DNA of 45,461 bases from a virus. The notes beneath the pieces were generated by a model, which was not told the DNA's origin, did not search any database, and saw only the letters and a list, made by a program, of their open reading frames with translations. Made by a program: the position numbers and the translations under genes. Shown here piece by piece: positions 23,584 to 32,275 of the stretch (position 1 is the stretch's first letter; each line of letters begins with the position of its first letter). The stretch lies in IMG/VR virus record IMGVR_UViG_3300030328_001397, positions 1 to 45,461 of that record, one strand, 5' to 3'.

Positions 23584-25902
23584 CTATAAATTTGGTTGTT
23601 GTTCTATTATATTATTCATTAAATTTATATTACTACTAGCTAAACTATAAAACCCACTTATATTATCATTTATATTTATATCTTTATAAATATCTTTAGG
23701 CTGATACCAAGTTTCTTGTTTAGGTATTTCATAAGTTTTATATACTTCAAATGCTGGAACATAACCCAAATATGCTACTAATGTTGATTGATCTGCGTAT
23801 TGTCCTGTTTCTGCCTGTTCTGTTTCTGCTTGTTCTTGTTGATCCTTAATATTATTAGCAATAATTTCATCTGCAATTTGATCTGCTTCACTTGCCGTCA
23901 TAACTCCTGAAACTGCTGTATCTATCTCACCTTGCATATTTTGAACTTGAACATCTGCCATAACTACTTGTGGATTACTATCAAATGTTGGCATAGGTGT
24001 TATAACTGTAGAAACACTACTAACTGTTTGTGAACTACCGCCTGACATACTGCTAGTATCTTGGCTTAAAGAAAGAATGGTATTTGTTTGAACATTAGCA
24101 GAAGCTATTTGATCAGACATACTAGGTGAACTGCTAGTGCTTATACCACCTCCTGTTACAGAAGAACTTACAGAACTACTATTTATATTGCCAGTACCAC
24201 TACTATTATTGTTTCCACCTGAATATCCTGAATTAGAATTGCTTGAAGCATTACTATAAGATGCCGTTCTTATAGATTGTCCGACAACATTTAACATAGT
24301 TGATGTTATGCCACCACTTGAAGTTGTTTCTTCTGCAACTAATTCTAATTCTTCTTCAACAACTTCTTCTTCTCTTTCCTCTATTGCAACTCTTTCTTCT
24401 GCAAACTGTTCTTCTATTTCTTCAAATACTTCTTCTACCACTTCTTCTTCAAAAATTTCTTCTTCTGCATAAAGTTCTTCTTCTACCTGCTCTTCTCTTC
24501 TTTCTTCTGCTAACTCTTCTCTTACTTCTTCTTCAAACCATTCATCTAGCTCTTCAATGCTTTCAAATTCTATAAAAGTATTAATTTGTTCAAAATCCTC
24601 TACTAAAACTGTTTCTTGTAATATAAATTCTTCTATAAGTTCTTCGCTTGGATTTATTGTAATTACATCATTTCTATCAAATTCATCATAAGAAAATAGA
24701 TGCTCTGGTTCTTCAAATATTTGTATATCATAAACGTCATCTATTATGTTGAAATCTGGTAATGGATCAAAGTCTCCAACAAAAGTTTCTTCAAAATCAA
24801 ATTCTATTAAGCCTTCCTCAAACTCAAAAATTAATGATTGTTCGTTTATTTCATATTCTTCTATGTAAGAAAAAGCATCTTCTTCATACCCAAAGTCATC
24901 ATTAAAATTAAAGTTACCACCTTGCATATCATCTTGATCTTGATAACCATAATCAAATTCTTCTTCAATGTAATATGCTACAGATGCTTCTTGTGTATAA
25001 CCAGCACAAAAGGGTGCATATTGTGGGTCTTCATCGCATTGTTGATCATCATAAGCTTCCCAATATAAAGGACATGACTGACTATAAAGCGAATCTAAAT
25101 TACATTGTTGAGTTAAATAAGCTGCTGCATAGCCTGAACAAGATTCATTGTTTAAAGGATTGCTACAATCTATTGCGTTACCTGAACCTTCTCCATATAA
25201 ACTACCACCATTTTCTAACAATGTATTAAATGTAGTATTGTTCCAATTTGTATTTACACATGAACTAGAATTAGTTGTGCCTGTGTTACATTCATCATGG
25301 TATAAATAAGTATAACTTTCTGAAGTACCACTACCTATTTCACCTATTAATACGTCATGGTTAATTACGTCTAAAGCACTATACCTGTACTCAAATGTAT
25401 TATTTGACCAAAGAATTATTTCAAAACTGTTATCTGTGTTACTTCTATTAAACTCTCTTAAATCATACCAACCAAAAATCATTTTTGTAGAATCACCCCA
25501 AGATTTGAGCCTAGAATTATTGTCTCTTATTAAATCTGTCCAAAATGGATAAAGAGTGTAAGTGTGTTGTCCTGTTAATGGGTCTGGTGTGTAATCATTG
25601 CAATATGTACTGTTAGTCAAAAAATGCAAACAACCATTAGTTGCCATTCTAGCTTGATTAAAAGTTTGTCCATAAAAAGTAAAATTAAATGATAAATCTA
25701 TAGCTGGAGAGACTCCATCATCTGCAACTGAATAAGCCAACTCCCCTTCAAAATTATTAGCATTTGTTTGTAAATGATATAAAGATTGATTAGCTTCATA
25801 AATGTATTCAGCTTTAAGTTGATTTACTCCTAATGCAAATAACCCCGATAAAATTAAACTGCCTATAAAACACAAAGTTTGCCATTCATTTTTACGAGGC
25901 AT
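23584..25902 (-). CDS. Exported nidogen-like protein with Glu-rich and Ser/Gly-rich tails (772 aa)
   Basis: N-terminal signal sequence (about 1-32, basic MPRKNEW then LCFIGSLILSGLFALGV, cleavage near KA-EY). Residues about 40-210 have the nidogen-like (NIDO) pattern: LSFNFTFYGQTFNQARMATN, then YPFWTDLIRD and FEIILWSNNTFEYRYSAL. Three Cys-rich units of the QQC-x-D...C-x-x-Y type follow (about 243-305). A region of nearly pure Glu, Val and Arg spans about 457-524, and a Ser/Gly/Asn-rich region about 534-617. Known marine phages carry NIDO proteins of unclear role. The signal sequence suggests export from the infected cell membrane. Confidence 0.65.
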   Translation of the reverse strand: MPRKNEWQTLCFIGSLILSGLFALGVNQLKAEYIYEANQSLYHLQTNANNFEGELAYSVADDGVSPAIDLSFNFTFYGQTFNQARMATNGCLHFLTNSTYCNDYTPDPLTGQHTYTLYPFWTDLIRDNNSRLKSWGDSTKMIFGWYDLREFNRSNTDNSFEIILWSNNTFEYRYSALDVINHDVLIGEIGSGTSESYTYLYHDECNTGTTNSSSCVNTNWNNTTFNTLLENGGSLYGEGSGNAIDCSNPLNNESCSGYAAAYLTQQCNLDSLYSQSCPLYWEAYDDQQCDEDPQYAPFCAGYTQEASVAYYIEEEFDYGYQDQDDMQGGNFNFNDDFGYEEDAFSYIEEYEINEQSLIFEFEEGLIEFDFEETFVGDFDPLPDFNIIDDVYDIQIFEEPEHLFSYDEFDRNDVITINPSEELIEEFILQETVLVEDFEQINTFIEFESIEELDEWFEEEVREELAEERREEQVEEELYAEEEIFEEEVVEEVFEEIEEQFAEERVAIEEREEEVVEEELELVAEETTSSGGITSTMLNVVGQSIRTASYSNASSNSNSGYSGGNNNSSGTGNINSSSVSSSVTGGGISTSSSPSMSDQIASANVQTNTILSLSQDTSSMSGGSSQTVSSVSTVITPMPTFDSNPQVVMADVQVQNMQGEIDTAVSGVMTASEADQIADEIIANNIKDQQEQAETEQAETGQYADQSTLVAYLGYVPAFEVYKTYEIPKQETWYQPKDIYKDININDNISGFYSLASSNINLMNNIIEQQPNL

Positions 25903-27010
25903 TGTTCCATTCTTTTTTACATTGTTTAGTAGATTTGTTCTTTTTAGTAAAAACTTTTCTTACACCGCTTACAACATCTCTATTGTAACCTGTATCATTA
26001 GGGTTTAATCCTTTCTTGCAGTTTGCTATCCAATTTGCTTTGTATTCTTTTGCATCAGGTCTTTGTGCTGGATTATTGTTCCATCCCTCTGTTGCTTCTT
26101 TACCTATTTTTCCCATATAAGGACATGGAGTTCCTGCCATTTCCATAGCTTTAAATACTCTAGTATCTTGGCAAAGTATAGATACAGCAGCTACTTTCAT
26201 GCCCATATCATATATGTATTTGCTAAGTTTAAGTCTTTCACAATTTTCATCTTTTATTGTTCGCCCACCTGACAAACCAAACACTTGACCTTGAAATGCA
26301 CCTGAGACACCAGTTGTACAAAGGTCTTGGCTATAACTCATAATAGAAGGAGCAATAGCAGAAGCTGGTGGTGCTTCAGTTTTGATATTTTGGTTAATAG
26401 TCTGTTCTGATTTACTCTGATTAATATTTCTATTTGTGTTTTCTGAAACAGTATTATTGTTGTTTTGGTTTACGTTGTTTGTTTGTACGTTTGATTCAGA
26501 CTTACTTTCGTTTTTGTTAATGTTTGTATTATTGCTTGTAGAAGTCGAATTGTTAGTATTATTTGTAGTCGTAGTGTTATTAACAGTTTGATTAACTGTT
26601 GAATTTACTGTCGATTCAGATGTAGATGTAGATGTATTAACATTAGTATTTGCATTTGTATTACTTGTTGTAGCTGTCGAATTAGCTGTTGTTGTATTTA
26701 CATTTGTATTTGTAGCTGTCGAAGTATTTACATTTGTGTTCGAGTTAGTTGCAGTAGATGTTGAAGTATTTGTATTTGTTGCAGTTGTAGTATTCGTATT
26801 TGTATTAGTATTAGTATTGGTATTGGTGTTTGTATTTGTGTTTGTATTGGTATTATTTGTAGTCGTAGTATTTGTTGTATTTAAATTGTTATTTTCACAA
26901 TACTGCGTACCATTAGCACAGCCTGTTCCAGTCTGATCTGGTGAATCAGAATAAACATAAGCATTAAAAAAAACTAATGCAAATACTATGTAACAAATAT
27001 TTTTATACAT
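25892..27010 (-). CDS. Exported Asn/Thr-rich protein with conserved Cys-rich C-terminal domain (372 aa)
   Basis: Signal sequence at 1-21 (YKNICYIVFALVFFNAYVYS). Residues about 40-215 are almost only Asn, Thr and Ser in alternation, turning Gln/Glu/Lys-rich towards the end. The C-terminal 150 residues, from PPASAIAPSIMSYSQDLCTT, contain SGGRTIKDENCERLKLSKYI and DMGMKVAAVSILCQDTRVFK plus GTPCPYMGKIG, a block I recall as conserved in marine phages, with about six Cys. It overlaps the nidogen-like gene by 11 bases. The 19 bases before its start are only A and T, with no ribosome site. Probably acts with its neighbour outside the inner membrane. Confidence 0.65.
   Translation of the reverse strand: MYKNICYIVFALVFFNAYVYSDSPDQTGTGCANGTQYCENNNLNTTNTTTTNNTNTNTNTNTNTNTNTNTNTNTTTATNTNTSTSTATNSNTNVNTSTATNTNVNTTTANSTATTSNTNANTNVNTSTSTSESTVNSTVNQTVNNTTTTNNTNNSTSTSNNTNINKNESKSESNVQTNNVNQNNNNTVSENTNRNINQSKSEQTINQNIKTEAPPASAIAPSIMSYSQDLCTTGVSGAFQGQVFGLSGGRTIKDENCERLKLSKYIYDMGMKVAAVSILCQDTRVFKAMEMAGTPCPYMGKIGKEATEGWNNNPAQRPDAKEYKANWIANCKKGLNPNDTGYNRDVVSGVRKVFTKKNKSTKQCKKEWNNAS
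26786..26856 (-). repeat. Six-base-period repeat tract encoding Asn-Thr alternation
   Basis: About eleven degenerate copies of a six-base unit (GTATTN on the + strand, with a few third-base changes) lie inside the Asn/Thr-rich gene. The frame is kept if unit number changes. Looser copies extend to both sides. Confidence 0.75.
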
Positions 27011-27029
27011 TATTAATTAATAAATTTTT

Positions 27030-27419
27030 TTATTTTTTAGAAAAGTCACTCTTTGACTTATGGCTATTAGTATATAACCCAAACCAAGCTGCACCTGCTC
27101 CTACTACTATTGAAATTAAACCTGATTGTTCAAATGTTGGATCAGGCAAATCCATGAACCAGAATGTAGTGTAATAAAGCAGATACATATAAACACCTAA
27201 GAAAGCTCTAGGAATAATTCTCCAACTATCAATAGCTTCTGCTACAAATATAAGTTTCTGAAAAGGATTACGATTGTATTCATCTTCTAACTCCCTAATC
27301 CTGTCTTTAAGTTCAGACTTTTCTTGAAGAAGTTGCATGAATTTATTTAAATCAATTTCAACTTCATTTCTATCCATATCACCACCAAATCTACTTGATG
27401 GATATCGTTCTTCTGTCAT
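27030..27419 (-). CDS. Holin candidate, two membrane helices (129 aa)
   Basis: An acidic coiled N-terminal half (about 20-50) precedes two membrane helices at about 68-89 (RIIPRAFLGVYMYLLYYTTF) and 99-117 (GLISIVVGAGAAWFGLYTNS), with a basic C-terminal tail. I recall this pair of helices, including VVGAGAAWFGLY, from class II holin-like proteins of marine phages. The lysozyme lacks its own export signal, so a holin is required and this is the best candidate. Confidence 0.65.
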   Translation of the reverse strand: MTEERYPSSRFGGDMDRNEVEIDLNKFMQLLQEKSELKDRIRELEDEYNRNPFQKLIFVAEAIDSWRIIPRAFLGVYMYLLYYTTFWFMDLPDPTFEQSGLISIVVGAGAAWFGLYTNSHKSKSDFSKK

Positions 27420-27429
27420 AGCTTACTCC

Positions 27430-27852
27430 TTAATTAACAGGCTCAAACAACCCATTATCTATTAATATTTGTCTGTTTTCTAAATGTTCTTTTTCTACTT
27501 CATCTTTTGATTGTCCATAATAAGCAACTGCAAGATGACATTGAATCATCATTTGATTAATATTTTTTCCATCTACAACAACATCACCTAAAACTCTTCC
27601 ATACTTACCTTTTGAATCTTTAAGTTTTGTTTGTATAACAATTTTTTTTCCTATTTCTATCGCTTCTTTTAAAAAAGCCCCAGCCATTTTTCCTCTAGCT
27701 TTCTCATCAAGATTACGAGTGCGTGACTCGGGAGTATCAATGCCATATAAACGAACACGGCACTTATGAAGAATATCAAAGCCAAGGTCCAAAACAACAT
27801 CAATGGTATCTCCATCAACAACTCTTTCAACTTTACAACTATATTCATACAT
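27430..27852 (-). CDS. Staphylococcal nuclease-like (SNase) thermonuclease
   Basis: Calcium-dependent sugar-nonspecific nuclease fold, 140 residues. All catalytic residues align: Asp15 in VVDGDTIDV, Arg34, Asp39, Thr40 and Glu42 in RLYGIDTPE, and Arg86 in KYGRVLGD. There is no signal peptide, so it acts in the cytoplasm or in the virion. Its place in the late operon between structural and lysis genes argues against simple early host-DNA breakdown; nucleotide salvage late in infection or an injected nuclease are options. Confidence 0.88.
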   Translation of the reverse strand: MYEYSCKVERVVDGDTIDVVLDLGFDILHKCRVRLYGIDTPESRTRNLDEKARGKMAGAFLKEAIEIGKKIVIQTKLKDSKGKYGRVLGDVVVDGKNINQMMIQCHLAVAYYGQSKDEVEKEHLENRQILIDNGLFEPVN

Positions 27853-28091
27853 TATCTTTTTCCTTTATGTAATCCGTGTTTTGCGTGTTGTTTGCCTTTT
27901 CTAGTTGCTTCACGTTTTTTTCTGTTAGCTCTAGCAAGTTTACTTCTACCTTTAGATGTAGACTTTAATCTTTGTATTTGTGCTTTAGGTGCATATACTT
28001 CACCTGTTTCAGAAGATTTTTTACCACTAGGAGTAGTCCATTTTTCTCCTGTCCATTTTTTCAAACTTCTTTGAGATTTTTTTAATGGCAT
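27852..28091 (-). CDS. Small basic protein, PLKKSQ.SLKKWT family (79 aa)
   Basis: Starts MPLKKSQRSLKKWTGEKWTT then PSGKKSSETGEVYAPK, like a DUF5872-type protein (from memory). The rest is Lys/Arg/His-rich (KGKQHAKHGLHKGKR at the end), so it should bind nucleic acid. Its start overlaps the stop of the upstream gene. One of several small basic proteins in the late operon; DNA compaction in the head or host nucleoid binding is possible. Confidence 0.6.
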   Translation of the reverse strand: MPLKKSQRSLKKWTGEKWTTPSGKKSSETGEVYAPKAQIQRLKSTSKGRSKLARANRKKREATRKGKQHAKHGLHKGKR

Positions 28092-28771
28092 TATTCTTCC
28101 TCTATTTGTTCACTATATAAATTGTTGAAAGTTGTTAAAGGATCAAGATAACTTTCGTGTCCTTCTGCTGAGTGGATGTGTTGTGATGGAGCAAAATCAG
28201 GTGGACCTTCTCCAGTAACCCATAAAGCAGGACTAGTAGCTCTTACTCTATTATTAGGTAAAGCAACTATATTGCCTTTCCATTCACAGTCTTCAGTTAT
28301 GTATATGACATGAGATTGTTTATGTTGTGCAGGACAATCAGCGATAGAATTATTAGTGTAATCTACAGTAAATAAATATTTACCCTGATAAAATTGATTG
28401 TTAATTTTGCATATCCAAGGACTGGAACTTACTCTATCCATAACTATTACAGAGTGATCTCTGGCTTCACAATCCCAAGGTTGAGCTAAATGGTCTTCCA
28501 TAGGTAATGCCCATTCTGCTACAGGTATATCTGCTACAAGAGCTTGTATTGGCATCCTAGCCCACATTGCACCACCATGTATATTAGACTCATCATCTTC
28601 AGCTTCACATCCAGTAAAAACTACTTGAAAACTTAGTGATCTATCTGGAATAGTATTAACAGCAATAGCTATAGCGTGTAAGAATTCTCCATGATATCTT
28701 TGATGATTTACTGTAAATTCTTTCCTAACCCAACATTTAAAATGCGGTATGTTGCTTATTAAATAAGACAC
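28091..28771 (-). CDS. Conserved marine-phage structural-type protein (226 aa)
   Basis: I recall near-identical proteins in uncultured marine phages: SYLISNIPHFKCWVRKEFT, HGGAMWARMPIQALVADIPV, WICKINNQFYQGKYLFTVDY, HKQSHVIYITEDCEWKGNI. It is rich in Trp, His and Cys, with no known domain and no signal sequence. Neighbours are small membrane and basic proteins. Function is unknown; virion accessory is the usual guess. Confidence 0.6.
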   Translation of the reverse strand: MSYLISNIPHFKCWVRKEFTVNHQRYHGEFLHAIAIAVNTIPDRSLSFQVVFTGCEAEDDESNIHGGAMWARMPIQALVADIPVAEWALPMEDHLAQPWDCEARDHSVIVMDRVSSSPWICKINNQFYQGKYLFTVDYTNNSIADCPAQHKQSHVIYITEDCEWKGNIVALPNNRVRATSPALWVTGEGPPDFAPSQHIHSAEGHESYLDPLTTFNNLYSEQIEEE

Positions 28772-28959
28772 TACCTATATCCGCCACCTGCTTTCTTATA
28801 TGCTTTTGCTAACATTTGTGCTTTCCTTGCACTCCATTGTCCTGCTTTTCCGCCTTTTGATCCAGCTTTAATTCTTTGAAATTGACGTTTACGCATTGCA
28901 GGTTTTGTATAGTTTCCTGCTTGATTTACTTTAGATTTGGATTTTTTTTGTCTACTCAT
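28771..28959 (-). CDS. Small basic protein (62 aa)
   Basis: ATG 28959 (MSRQKKSKSKVNQAGNYTKP) is chosen over the frame extension to 29013 because it forms an ATGA overlap with the upstream gene and its N-terminus matches conserved versions I recall. The product is about one-third Lys/Arg and ends in GQWSARKAQMLAKAYKKAGG, a helical tail. Likely nucleic-acid binding; role unknown. Confidence 0.6.
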   Translation of the reverse strand: MSRQKKSKSKVNQAGNYTKPAMRKRQFQRIKAGSKGGKAGQWSARKAQMLAKAYKKAGGGYR

Positions 28960-29141
28960 CCTAAAAATTTTGATGCTATTATTGTTGCTAGTATAAAAGG
29001 ATATACACCCCACAGTATAGCCTCTAATTTATCAAATTTTTTTGAACCAGCTTCTAATCTAGCATCTATGCTTTTATAAATTAATTTACATTCTTTTTCA
29101 TGCGACTCAATCGCATTTAAAGCATCTTTAGCTGTCGCCAT
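28956..29141 (-). CDS. Small tail-anchored membrane protein, XhlA-like (61 aa)
   Basis: Charged helix (ALNAIESHEKECKLIYKSID, then RLEAGSKKFDKLE) followed by one C-terminal membrane helix (about 42-59). This is the layout of haemolysin XhlA-type holin partners. It overlaps the upstream membrane gene by 14 bases, suggesting a two-gene membrane module. It could be a holin, antiholin or membrane adaptor. Confidence 0.6.
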   Translation of the reverse strand: MATAKDALNAIESHEKECKLIYKSIDARLEAGSKKFDKLEAILWGVYPFILATIIASKFLG

Positions 29142-29319
29142 CCTTTTCCTTTGTGTTAGCTATTTCTTTTGCTCTACCAATGTTAAGAGCTAAAAAGTCT
29201 ATAACTTTATAAAGTTTTGCTAATAATTTATCTCCTTGAGGAGTAGGTGTAACCGCAGCTACAAGTGAAGCTATAGCTATAATAGCAGTTACCCACATAA
29301 ATAAATTAATCCACATCAT
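29128..29319 (-). CDS. Small single-pass membrane protein (63 aa)
   Basis: N-terminal helix at about 2-24 (WINLFMWVTAIIAIASLVAA), then TPTPQGDKLLAKLYKVIDFL and ALNIGRAKE, a segment I recall as conserved in marine phages. The topology is opposite to the next gene, which has its helix at the C-terminus. Part of the lysis or membrane module by position. Confidence 0.6.
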   Translation of the reverse strand: MMWINLFMWVTAIIAIASLVAAVTPTPQGDKLLAKLYKVIDFLALNIGRAKEIANTKEKDGDS

Positions 29320-29334
29320 TTTTTTTCTCCTTTT

Positions 29335-29616
29335 TTATGAATTAGCTGCAATATATGCCTTGCCTGTTGTAATAGCGTTACTACAAGTAGTTTTTTTACT
29401 TGAAGATGAACCTACTACATTAGGTGTATCATCAGTGCCATCGTAAGCCAAAATAGTTTCTAAGTGGTCAACATTATGTTGCACTACTTCATTTATTTGA
29501 GCTTGTGTTAAGTCAGGTAGAATACGAGTAGAATTCGCACCATTTGTATTTACATCAGTAATAAGTGTTGCACTATCTTCTCCTGCTGTTAAACATTCTG
29601 CTACTGTTTGAGCCAT
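29335..29616 (-). CDS. Hypothetical small protein (93 aa)
   Basis: Thr/Asn/Ser-rich, mildly acidic protein with three Cys; residues 35-60 (LPDLTQAQINEVVQHNVDHL) look helical. It directly follows the tail fibre gene with only one base between them, so it may be a fibre-associated or chaperone-like product. No family recognised. Confidence 0.5.
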   Translation of the reverse strand: MAQTVAECLTAGEDSATLITDVNTNGANSTRILPDLTQAQINEVVQHNVDHLETILAYDGTDDTPNVVGSSSSKKTTCSNAITTGKAYIAANS

Positions 29617-29617
29617 A

Positions 29618-32245
29618 TTATTCTCCGTTTAATTTATTTTCTAATTTTTCGACTTTTGCCGAAAGTTCTTGTACTGCTTTAATTAATGGATGCACAAACA
29701 TCTCTTGTGAAATACCTTGTATTCCATCTTCTTCACCTTGAAACCATCCACCAAAATCTGTAATGTTATGTTTGTTTAAAGCCGCTTCAACTTCTTGTGC
29801 TATTAAACCATACATTTTAGAATCGTGTTGTCTTTCTGTTTCTTCAGGATCATAGTCGGGTAAAGAAGAATCAATATCAGATTTAGCTTTCCATTTAAAA
29901 GTAACAGGGTTTAAATCGTTTATAAAATCTAATCCACAATCTGTATTGTCTGTTATTTCATCTTTATATCTTTCATCTGATACTCTTGTCCATGAAGCAT
30001 TAGAATCAAAATTATTATGTACTCGGTTATTTCCAGTACCCCTACCAAATGTAAAAGTCGTAGCATCACCTACACTTTTAGTATCAAATCCCATAACAAT
30101 TTGATAATTAGAGTTACCACCATAAGATTCAGTTTGATAACCTACAAAAGTATTTCCAATTCCTGTAGTTAAGTCCTCACCTGATTCATTACCTACAAAT
30201 ACATTACCTGCACCTGTTGTAGCATCTTCACCTGCACGTTCTCCTAAAGCAGTTTGACCATAACCAGTAGTGTTTCCTTTTAAAGCATCTTTACCAACAC
30301 CTGAATTACCATAACCTGTAGTGTTTGCTATTAAAGCACTATAACCAACAGCACTATTATCATTTGAGGTGGTACTTAATGCTAAAGAAAAATTACCTAT
30401 TGCGGTGTTTTGAGTTCCTGTAGTATTAGTAGTAAGCGATTCTTTGCCAACTGCAACATTATGGTCGGCTGTAGTGTTTGCATCTAACGCATCTCTACCA
30501 ATAGCCGTGTTACTTGCTCCTGTAGTATTTGCGTTCATAGCAGCAGCACCTACTATTGTATTGTCTGACCCTGATGTATTTGCAGCGAGAGCAGAATCTC
30601 CAACTACAGTATTAGTGTTACCAGTACAAGCAGCGTTCATAGAACCTTGACCTATAGATATATTTTGGTCTCCTGTGGTTATACCACCACCACCATTAGC
30701 ACCGATAGTTACATTATAAGAACCTGTTGTAATAGCATCACCAGCTTGATAACCCAGTGAAGTATTTTGAGTACCTGTAGTGTTTGCACCTAAAGAAATA
30801 TAACCTACCGCAGTATTATTTGCTCCAGTTGTGTCTGAGGTTAAAGCATAAGCACCGAAAGCAGCATTTCTACCACCTTCTGTTGTTGCTAACATAGCAT
30901 CTGTTCCAAATGCAGCGTTTTCTTGTGCAGTTGTACTAGCGTTTAACACTCTATAACCCATGCCTGTGTTATAACTAGCTGTAGCCATCGTACCTAAAGC
31001 ACCATGACCAAAACCTGAGTTTTGTGTTCCTGTTGTATTAGCGTCTAGACTGTTATATCCAAAAGCATTATTCGATGCACCTGTTGTATTTGCACCTAAA
31101 GCATTTTCACCAAAAGCGTTATTGTAAGCCGCAGTTGTATTTGAATCTAATGCTGCTCTACCTACTGCTGTATTTGACGCTCCTGTAGTATTCGCTCCAA
31201 GTGCTGCTTGACCCACCGCAGTATTGTTTGACGCAGTTGTATTTGCATCTAGTGCTTGTGCACCCACCGCAGTATTATCTGCTCCCGTAGTATTTGTTAG
31301 CATAGCTTGGTAACCGACTGCGGTATTTGTTCCCGCAGTAGTGTTGTTACCTAAAGAACCTTGACCGACTGCTACATTTTCTGACCCTGTTGTATTAGCA
31401 TTTAAAGATGTTTGACCAACTGCTACATTACTGTCACCAGTAGTTAAAGCCGCAAAGACATCAACACCTACACCTGTATTATAGTTTGCGGCATCTATAG
31501 TACCTGTAGCATTATCGCCAAACATTATTGAAGAAGTACCAAACGCTTTGTAATTTAGTGCTGAACCATTAATAGTTAGTGCATCTGTTTCTGTAGTTCC
31601 GTCTACATCTAGATCACCATTAAAATCTGCATTACCAGCTAGAGTTAAGGTAGAAGCCATATCAACTGCTCCGTCAATATCTACTACGTCTAGGTTAGAT
31701 GTGCCGTCTACGTCTAAGTCTCCGTTAAAATCACCGTTACCTGTAAGTGTTAAGTCTCCACCTATTGAAGCATCATCTGTAACTGTTAAATCGTCTTGTA
31801 CTTTTAGGTCTACAGCAGAAATACTAGCTAGTGCATCTACCATAGCAGCACCAGAACCAGCACCATCAGAATAAACAATCTTAGTATCACCAGCAGGTAT
31901 AGTTATGCTTGCACCTGAACCTTGACTTATAACTATGTTTTGCGAACCACTTGTTGCATTTTCTATAAACCAAAGTTTAGATACTGTGTTTGGACCAATC
32001 GTTATAGTACAGGCTGAATCTAATGTTCCTGTATATTTTAAGAATATTGATCTACCAGGATCAGTTGCTCCATCAGCTATAGTGGTAGTATGCGTATCAG
32101 CATTAGTAGTTATAGCTTCTGTGCCATAGCTGAATGCTTCTGCTATTAATTCTAAATTTGTGTTTGTAACTGTTCCCCAAGTTCCTGACGCATCACCTGT
32201 CGCCATTTCATTGAGTCTTAAATCATTAACGTATGTACTAGCCAT
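29618..32245 (-). CDS. Tail fibre with 17-residue repeats and S74 self-cleaving chaperone (875 aa)
   Basis: Receptor-binding candidate. Residues 1-140 (STYVNDLRLNEMATGDASGT) form a virion-attachment region seen in other marine phage fibres. Two LTLxGNxDFNGDLDVDGT units (about 165-225) lead into 26 uninterrupted 17-residue units of the form NTAVGxxALxxNTTGxx, a YadA-head-like left-handed trimeric coil. The C-terminus (about 754-875) is a Peptidase S74 intramolecular chaperone: SDERYKDEI holds the cleavage Ser/Lys region, then KMYGLIAQEVEAAL, and a terminal coiled coil. It trims itself off once the trimer folds. ACGAGGAAAA is the ribosome site. Confidence 0.88.
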   Translation of the reverse strand: MASTYVNDLRLNEMATGDASGTWGTVTNTNLELIAEAFSYGTEAITTNADTHTTTIADGATDPGRSIFLKYTGTLDSACTITIGPNTVSKLWFIENATSGSQNIVISQGSGASITIPAGDTKIVYSDGAGSGAAMVDALASISAVDLKVQDDLTVTDDASIGGDLTLTGNGDFNGDLDVDGTSNLDVVDIDGAVDMASTLTLAGNADFNGDLDVDGTTETDALTINGSALNYKAFGTSSIMFGDNATGTIDAANYNTGVGVDVFAALTTGDSNVAVGQTSLNANTTGSENVAVGQGSLGNNTTAGTNTAVGYQAMLTNTTGADNTAVGAQALDANTTASNNTAVGQAALGANTTGASNTAVGRAALDSNTTAAYNNAFGENALGANTTGASNNAFGYNSLDANTTGTQNSGFGHGALGTMATASYNTGMGYRVLNASTTAQENAAFGTDAMLATTEGGRNAAFGAYALTSDTTGANNTAVGYISLGANTTGTQNTSLGYQAGDAITTGSYNVTIGANGGGGITTGDQNISIGQGSMNAACTGNTNTVVGDSALAANTSGSDNTIVGAAAMNANTTGASNTAIGRDALDANTTADHNVAVGKESLTTNTTGTQNTAIGNFSLALSTTSNDNSAVGYSALIANTTGYGNSGVGKDALKGNTTGYGQTALGERAGEDATTGAGNVFVGNESGEDLTTGIGNTFVGYQTESYGGNSNYQIVMGFDTKSVGDATTFTFGRGTGNNRVHNNFDSNASWTRVSDERYKDEITDNTDCGLDFINDLNPVTFKWKAKSDIDSSLPDYDPEETERQHDSKMYGLIAQEVEAALNKHNITDFGGWFQGEEDGIQGISQEMFVHPLIKAVQELSAKVEKLENKLNGE
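30155..31480 (-). repeat. 26 tandem 51-bp coding repeats in the tail fibre
   Basis: Twenty-six consecutive units of 17 codons, all in phase with no indel, run from the NTGVG unit to the NVFVG unit; a partial unit (NTFVGYQ) follows below 30155. Conserved positions are Asn1, Gly5, Leu/Met9, Thr13-14 and Gly15. The units differ enough in DNA to have been kept by protein selection rather than by recent copying. Confidence 0.9.
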
Positions 32246-32275
32246 TTATTTTCCTCGTAAAAAAATTATATATTA

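Noticed and set aside
24300-24575. Leu-rich + strand frame opposite the Glu-rich coding region
   Set aside because: It is the reverse of a Glu-rich repeat (GAA/GAG reads as TTC/CTT), with no ribosome site, and the - strand gene explains the DNA fully.
26736-26936. Val/Leu/Phe-rich + strand frame resembling a membrane protein
   Set aside because: It is the complement of the Asn-Thr repeat tract; its hydrophobic look is a by-product of that repeat.
30155-31480. Possible CRISPR array from regular 51-bp repeats
   Set aside because: The units are contiguous coding repeats of a tail fibre with no spacers or constant repeat sequence.
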